Shown: positions 6,211-9,735 of the stretch, in pieces
Layout: each line of letters begins with the position of its first letter
Position numbering within the stretch: position 1 is the first letter of the stretch
Assembly (NCBI GenBank): GCA_000435715.1
Contig: FR882599.1
Location: 1 to 9,735 of the forward strand
Source of the DNA: Firmicutes bacterium CAG:145
Lineage (GTDB): Bacteria > Bacillota > Clostridia > Peptostreptococcales > Anaerovoracaceae
Direction of reading: 5' to 3'
DNA length: 9,735 nt
Made by a program: the position numbers and the translations under genes
The notes under the pieces: generated by a model
What the model saw: the letters and a program-made list of their open reading frames with translations, nothing else
Databases searched by the model: none
What the model was told of the DNA's origin: nothing

Positions 6211-8076
6211 TCAATCGATCCCAACCTCCTTTAACTTCTTGTAAAAAGATGACCGAGGGAGATTTAGTTCTTCCATAGTTTTAAGTTTATCGCCGCCGTT
6301 TCTCTTAAGAGTATCTGAAATTATTCTGTGCTCTTCATCTTTAAGTCTTTCTTTTAAGGTCTTGTTTCCTTCCTCCACAGAATCTTTCGGCAGCATCAAA
6401 TGCTCCGAATATATCAGTTCCTCGTCGCATATGGCTACTGCACATTCCACTACATTTTTCAGTTCTCTCACATTTCCCGGCCAAGGGTAGGACATGATTA
6501 TATCTATAGCTTCCTGAGAAAACTGCTTGGTCTTTATGTCATATTCTCTGCAGTACTGATCCAGTATGGAATTTGCCAGAAAATAGAGATCGCTTTTTCT
6601 CTCCCTCAGAGGAGGTATGTATATAGGAAACACATTGATCCTGTAATAGAGATCTCTTCTGAAATTGCCTCTTTCCATCTCTTTTTCCAGATCTTTGTTG
6701 GTTGCCGTTATTATCCTCACGTCTACGTCTATAGGTTTAGTGTCGCCTACCCTGTATATGCGCTTATTTTGTATCACGTGAAGAAGTTTTATCTGTATCT
6801 CGGGCGATATATCGCCTATCTCGTCGAGAAAAATAGTTCCCCCGTTAGCTTCTTCAAAATATCCTGCCTTGCCCTGAGAACTCGCTCCCGTAAATGCCCC
6901 CGGAGCATATCCGAAGAGTTCGCTCTCAAAGAGCGTCGGTGAAATGGCGTTGCAGCATACTTCCACAAAGGGCTTGTGAGCCATATTCATATCATGTATT
7001 TCTTTTGCCAAGACTGATTTTCCCGTGCCGCTCTCTCCTGTAAGCATAACGTTGAACCTGTTCTTTGATGCCTTTGACGCCAGCCTCTTGACAGTTATCA
7101 TCGTCTTATCGTTGCCGATAAAATTGTCAAATCCGTCTATTCCGGCAAGTTCTTCGTCTGCATATCTTCTTTTCTTCAGTTTTTCCAGTTCGGCAGCCAT
7201 CACATCCCGGGAAGCCGGCTGATTCTGTACAAGTTCCTTATCCTGAATGAAGATATACACCCCGTCTTCGGGCTCTCCAAGTTTTATCCTTACCATATGG
7301 CAATACATAGGGCGTTTATGGATGTTATAGACTTTTTTTGTTCCCTGTCCGTTCTCTCCTCCGAGAAGCATCTTTATATCGCTTATGAACCGGTCGCCTT
7401 CGAACAGTTCTTCCATTCTTCTTCCTATCTGAGGGCACAGATCGCTGTTTTCTCCGTCCGACCTCTTCTCAAGAAAGCTCTTTCCTCTCAGAAGGCTTCC
7501 TATCTCTTCGTTTCTGAAGCCGTATCCTCTTGCCTGAAAGAATTTGATATTTCCCGTATTTTTATCGATAACAACCATATGGCCTATGGCCTCGAGGTAA
7601 GTCATAGAATATTCAACATCGTTGACATTAATGGATATGACGCTCTTTTTTTCATCTATAAGCGCCGAAATGCCAAACCCCAGATACCTGTGGTTCAGCT
7701 CCATAGTCTGTTTCAGGTCGTAGCTGTGGGCCACCTTGTAAACAGGTTTGATCTTTCTGTTCTTATAGACTCCTATAGCCAAAAGTGCGTCGCCGCATTT
7801 TATTTTGCCGTCGTATATATTTATCAGTTTGAGATCCTCAGGAGAAAGCCCGTCGTCGTTGCCCAGGTCATTGTCGGCGATTACGACGATATCTCCTTCT
7901 TCGATGTTTCCTTCGTCATGTCCCTGACTGTGAGCCGGAAGTCTTATACCGGTTATCTCCTTTGCCAGGTTGCTGTAGGCTCCTATATTGTAATCTTCCT
8001 GAATATATATAAGACCTCTGCCCAGACCGGCTGCAATGCTCTCAAAAGCCGCGGTAGTCTTGCCGTGATCATTCAT
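6211..8076 (-). CDS. Sigma-54-dependent transcriptional activator (AAA+, Fis-type HTH)
   Basis: Enhancer-binding protein that opens sigma-54 promoters by ATP hydrolysis. Of 621 aa, the first 300 or so form a sensory region: a 40-residue start, a GDIVVIAD segment (61-68), and at least one PAS-like stretch (about 150-280, including YLEAIGHMVVIDKNTGNI). It is not a response-regulator receiver, so activation is probably by a small molecule rather than by phosphorylation. The AAA+ domain (about 317-545) is intact: GESGTGKS Walker A at 347-354, sigma-54-contacting GAFTGA at 393-398, GGTIFLDEIG Walker B at 412-421, RRDLYYRI with the arginine finger at 473-480, and PWPGNVREL at 531-539. A Fis-like helix-turn-helix occupies about 587-618. 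The start has AAGGGATG upstream and lies 20 bases after the MurE-like stop, so the two are co-transcribed. Its target is very probably the sigma-54 promoter just downstream. The ligand is unknown; DAP, lysine, a D-amino acid or a muropeptide are candidates by context only. Confidence 0.93.
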   Translation of the reverse strand: MNDHGKTTAAFESIAAGLGRGLIYIQEDYNIGAYSNLAKEITGIRLPAHSQGHDEGNIEEGDIVVIADNDLGNDDGLSPEDLKLINIYDGKIKCGDALLAIGVYKNRKIKPVYKVAHSYDLKQTMELNHRYLGFGISALIDEKKSVISINVNDVEYSMTYLEAIGHMVVIDKNTGNIKFFQARGYGFRNEEIGSLLRGKSFLEKRSDGENSDLCPQIGRRMEELFEGDRFISDIKMLLGGENGQGTKKVYNIHKRPMYCHMVRIKLGEPEDGVYIFIQDKELVQNQPASRDVMAAELEKLKKRRYADEELAGIDGFDNFIGNDKTMITVKRLASKASKNRFNVMLTGESGTGKSVLAKEIHDMNMAHKPFVEVCCNAISPTLFESELFGYAPGAFTGASSQGKAGYFEEANGGTIFLDEIGDISPEIQIKLLHVIQNKRIYRVGDTKPIDVDVRIITATNKDLEKEMERGNFRRDLYYRINVFPIYIPPLRERKSDLYFLANSILDQYCREYDIKTKQFSQEAIDIIMSYPWPGNVRELKNVVECAVAICDEELIYSEHLMLPKDSVEEGNKTLKERLKDEEHRIISDTLKRNGGDKLKTMEELNLPRSSFYKKLKEVGID

Positions 8077-8096
8077 ATGAATATCATCCCTTTTAC

Positions 8097-9605
8097 TTAT
8101 CTGTTTCTGTCTATATATTCCTGCACTCTTTCACCATCTGTCGGAAGCTCCACATAAGTAAGGCCTCTCTTCTGGTAGCCGTCGGCTCCGTTTCCGGCGA
8201 TCACCATCACCCAGCCGTCCTCTGCCATATCGCAGGCAGCAGCTATGGCCTCTCCTCTGTCTGTGATGACTTCTACAGGTTTATCTGTATCTATATGTTC
8301 TTGTATCTGCCGGCATATTTCAGTCACCGATTCTGTTCCCGGGTCCTGTTCTGTCAGGACGATCTTGTCCGCATATATATTGGCAAGTTCTCCGAGATCT
8401 TTTCTGCGGTTATAAGCTTTATTGCCGTGACATCCGAAGACCAGAAGTATTTTTCTTCCCGGATACAGCTTCCTGACATTATCAAATAGCGTCTGGTAAC
8501 TCAGCTTATTATGGGCATAATCTACGATCACGTCTACATCTTTGTTCCTCATGTGATACAGTTCCATACGTCCTGCTACTTTCACATGAGCAAGTCCTCT
8601 CTTGATATTTTCAAACGGAACCTCCAAAGCCCTGGTCATTGCTATGGCGGCAAGAGCGTTGGAAGCATTATAGAAACCTCCTATGCTGACGGTTATCTCT
8701 TCTGTACCGCCCTTATGCCTCACTTTAAAGGCGAGGCTGTCAGGAGTGGACTTGACATCAAACCCGTAGTAGTCGTCTCTTTCTGTCCGGCCAAAAGTTA
8801 TGATTTTCTTGCAGTGTTTTTCCGCCTCCTCCATTACCCTGCAGAGATATTTTTCTTCCATTTCAAGGTTTATACAAGCGATCTCACACTGACTGAATAG
8901 TTTAAGTTTTGAAGCAAAATAGTCCTCGATGTCAGGATGTTCTCTGTCGGATATATGATCTTCGGAAATATTGAGAAATCCTCCTACTTTATATCTGAGC
9001 GCTCTGGTTCTGTCATATTTAAGAGCCTGAGAAGATGTTTCCATAACAAGATACTTACAGCCGTTTTCGGCGCAGTCTGCAAGTATTTTGTGAAGCTGCA
9101 GAGTCTCCGGGGTAGTCATCTTCTTGGCTTTCACCTTGTGCCGGCCGTCGTAGGTATATATTCCCGAGACAAAGCCTATCTCTTTTTCTCCTATGGATCT
9201 GCAATAATCATCCATGATGGACTTCACAAAAGTGGCTGTAGTAGACTTTCCCTTAGTCCCTGTTATACCGATCATCTGCAGCTTTTTATTCCAGATTTCA
9301 TCATAAAAAAACGCCCCTGTATCAGACATAGCTCTGCGCATATCGCTGACCAGTATATAGGGAAAATCTGCTCTTATCTTCTTTTCTGACATGTAACAGA
9401 CAGCCCCTTTTTCTATGGCGTCCTCAAGATACTCTTCCTTAAAGTTCATCCCCTTGCATATGAACAGCGTTCCCTCTTTAACGTCCATTGAATTGTATGA
9501 TATATGTTCGACCTGTTTCTCGCCGGCATCCAATACGTCGGCCTCAAGCAAAAGGCTTTGCCGCTCCAGCATGGATAAAAACTCCCCTAAGTTCTTTTTC
9601 GTCAT
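8097..9605 (-). CDS. MurE-like Mur ligase (UDP-MurNAc-tripeptide synthetase family) with atypical specificity motif
   Basis: ATP-dependent amide ligase of the MurE family, 502 aa, cytoplasmic. The MurE N-terminal domain runs to about residue 105; the central ATPase domain has GTKGKST at 116-122 (the GTKGK form as in streptococcal lysine-adding MurE), TTPET at 164-168, SEDHISD at 214-220 and the lysine expected to be carbamylated at K233; the C-terminal domain has DYAHN at 362-366 and GNGADGYQ at 471-478. The stretch that selects the third amino acid (DNPR in meso-DAP enzymes, DDPN or DNPA in lysine enzymes) reads QDPGTES at 420-426. The N-terminal uridine-site motif, normally DSR, is NSM at 38-40. 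So the chemistry is secure but both the amino acid added and the acceptor are uncertain; overall it is nearer the lysine-type branch. The start has AGAGGG six bases upstream. It is followed by the sigma-54 activator, 20 bases away. It could be the housekeeping enzyme or a specialised paralogue; I lean to the latter. Confidence 0.85.
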   Translation of the reverse strand: MTKKNLGEFLSMLERQSLLLEADVLDAGEKQVEHISYNSMDVKEGTLFICKGMNFKEEYLEDAIEKGAVCYMSEKKIRADFPYILVSDMRRAMSDTGAFFYDEIWNKKLQMIGITGTKGKSTTATFVKSIMDDYCRSIGEKEIGFVSGIYTYDGRHKVKAKKMTTPETLQLHKILADCAENGCKYLVMETSSQALKYDRTRALRYKVGGFLNISEDHISDREHPDIEDYFASKLKLFSQCEIACINLEMEEKYLCRVMEEAEKHCKKIITFGRTERDDYYGFDVKSTPDSLAFKVRHKGGTEEITVSIGGFYNASNALAAIAMTRALEVPFENIKRGLAHVKVAGRMELYHMRNKDVDVIVDYAHNKLSYQTLFDNVRKLYPGRKILLVFGCHGNKAYNRRKDLGELANIYADKIVLTEQDPGTESVTEICRQIQEHIDTDKPVEVITDRGEAIAAACDMAEDGWVMVIAGNGADGYQKRGLTYVELPTDGERVQEYIDRNR

Positions 9606-9646
9606 GGTATCCCTCTTTTCATAATTCGAATCGTGACCGAAGCGTA

Positions 9647-9661
9647 GAAATCTTTGATTTC
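9647..9661. other. Short hairpin in the murE-like leader
   Basis: GAAATC, loop of three, GATTTC forms a perfect 6-bp hairpin in the 5' leader of the MurE-like gene. On the minus strand it can be extended by flanking short complementary pieces (AGC/GCT and TGAC/GTCA) with an internal bulge. No T-run follows. The role is unknown and it may be incidental. Confidence 0.3.
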
Positions 9662-9678
9662 GCTAACGCCGTCAGGTT

Positions 9679-9710
9679 ATTATACTATAAACGCGGCAGC
9701 GGTGGTTCAA
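9679..9710 (-). promoter_or_regulatory. Possible sigma-A promoter for the murE-like/activator unit
   Basis: On the minus strand a consensus -10 TATAAT (9684-9679) lies about 75 bases upstream of the MurE-like ATG. The best -35 candidate, TTGAAC (9710-9705), is 20 bases away from TATAAT, longer than ideal, or 15 from an overlapping TATAGT. The -10 is convincing; the -35 is not, so this is a tentative constitutive promoter. The last 25 bases of the window may hold the end of another gene, but too little is present to call one. Confidence 0.4.
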
Positions 9711-9735
9711 TAAACCTTTCCTCTCAGCGGCAGCC

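Noticed and set aside
6400..6942. Plus-strand open frame of 180 codons opposite the AAA+ domain
   Set aside because: It mirrors the conserved ATPase domain on the minus strand and has no recognisable motif or binding site.
7297..8157. Long plus-strand open frame (286 codons) opposite the activator gene
   Set aside because: It is antisense to an activator with intact motifs along its whole length, has no family features, and its composition is what the complement of that gene would give.
8511..9389. Plus-strand open frames opposite the MurE-like gene
   Set aside because: They are antisense shadows of a well-supported ligase gene.
9693..9735. Direct repeat GCGGCAGC at 9693-9700 and 9727-9734, considered as an attachment site or repeat array
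   Set aside because: Only two 8-base copies are seen at the window edge, with no integrase or mobile gene nearby; chance or part of an upstream gene is more likely.
9707..9735. C-terminal end of an upstream minus-strand gene at the window edge
   Set aside because: Two frames are open for a few codons, but the fragment is too short to identify or choose a frame.

Overview
The window looks like a chromosomal segment of an anaerobic, low-to-moderate-GC Firmicute, most likely of class Clostridia. The grounds are AT-rich intergenic DNA, strong AGGAGG-type ribosome binding sites, a sigma-54 activator of the clostridial style, a YfcC-type carrier and a Gram-positive-like Mur ligase. The genus cannot be read from the sequence. 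Every substantial gene can be placed in a known family; I see no tRNA, rRNA, CRISPR array, insertion sequence or prophage. No gene-free stretch exceeds 300 bases; the longest (5999-6210) is a regulatory region.

Layout. Plus strand: an RluA-type pseudouridine synthase (41-1009) ends in a perfect 13-bp hairpin (991-1019) that serves both converging transcription units. Everything else is on the minus strand and reads from right to left. First comes a two-gene unit: a MurE-like ligase (9605-8097) followed 20 bases later by a sigma-54-dependent AAA+ activator (8076-6211), closed by a strong intrinsic terminator (6081-6119). Then comes a five-gene operon: diaminopimelate decarboxylase lysA (5998-4718), a YfcC/DcuC-superfamily carrier (4649-3246), an M20 amidohydrolase (3187-1985), a VanX-like D-Ala-D-Ala dipeptidase (1998-1429, overlapping the previous gene by 14 bases) and a small DUF805 membrane protein (1416-1054).

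The main observation is the regulatory circuit. A perfect-consensus sigma-54 promoter (GG-N10-GC, 6047-6061) lies 49 bases upstream of the lysA start, and a strong palindrome about 120 bases further upstream (6170-6191) sits where an enhancer site for the adjacent activator would be expected. So the activator probably switches on lysA-carrier-M20-dipeptidase-DUF805 in response to a ligand. This would put lysine formation from diaminopimelate, plus transport and hydrolysis of amino-acid conjugates or D-dipeptides, under inducible sigma-54 control.

A second point is the MurE-like ligase. It keeps the ATP site and the carbamylated-lysine region, but where meso-DAP enzymes have DNPR, and lysine enzymes have DDPN or DNPA, it has QDPG. 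The usual DSR near the N-terminus is NSM. It may be a specialised paralogue rather than the housekeeping enzyme. Together the locus resembles a peptidoglycan-peptide or diaminopimelate salvage/conversion module. That functional reading is inference; the families, the promoter and the gene order are seen directly.
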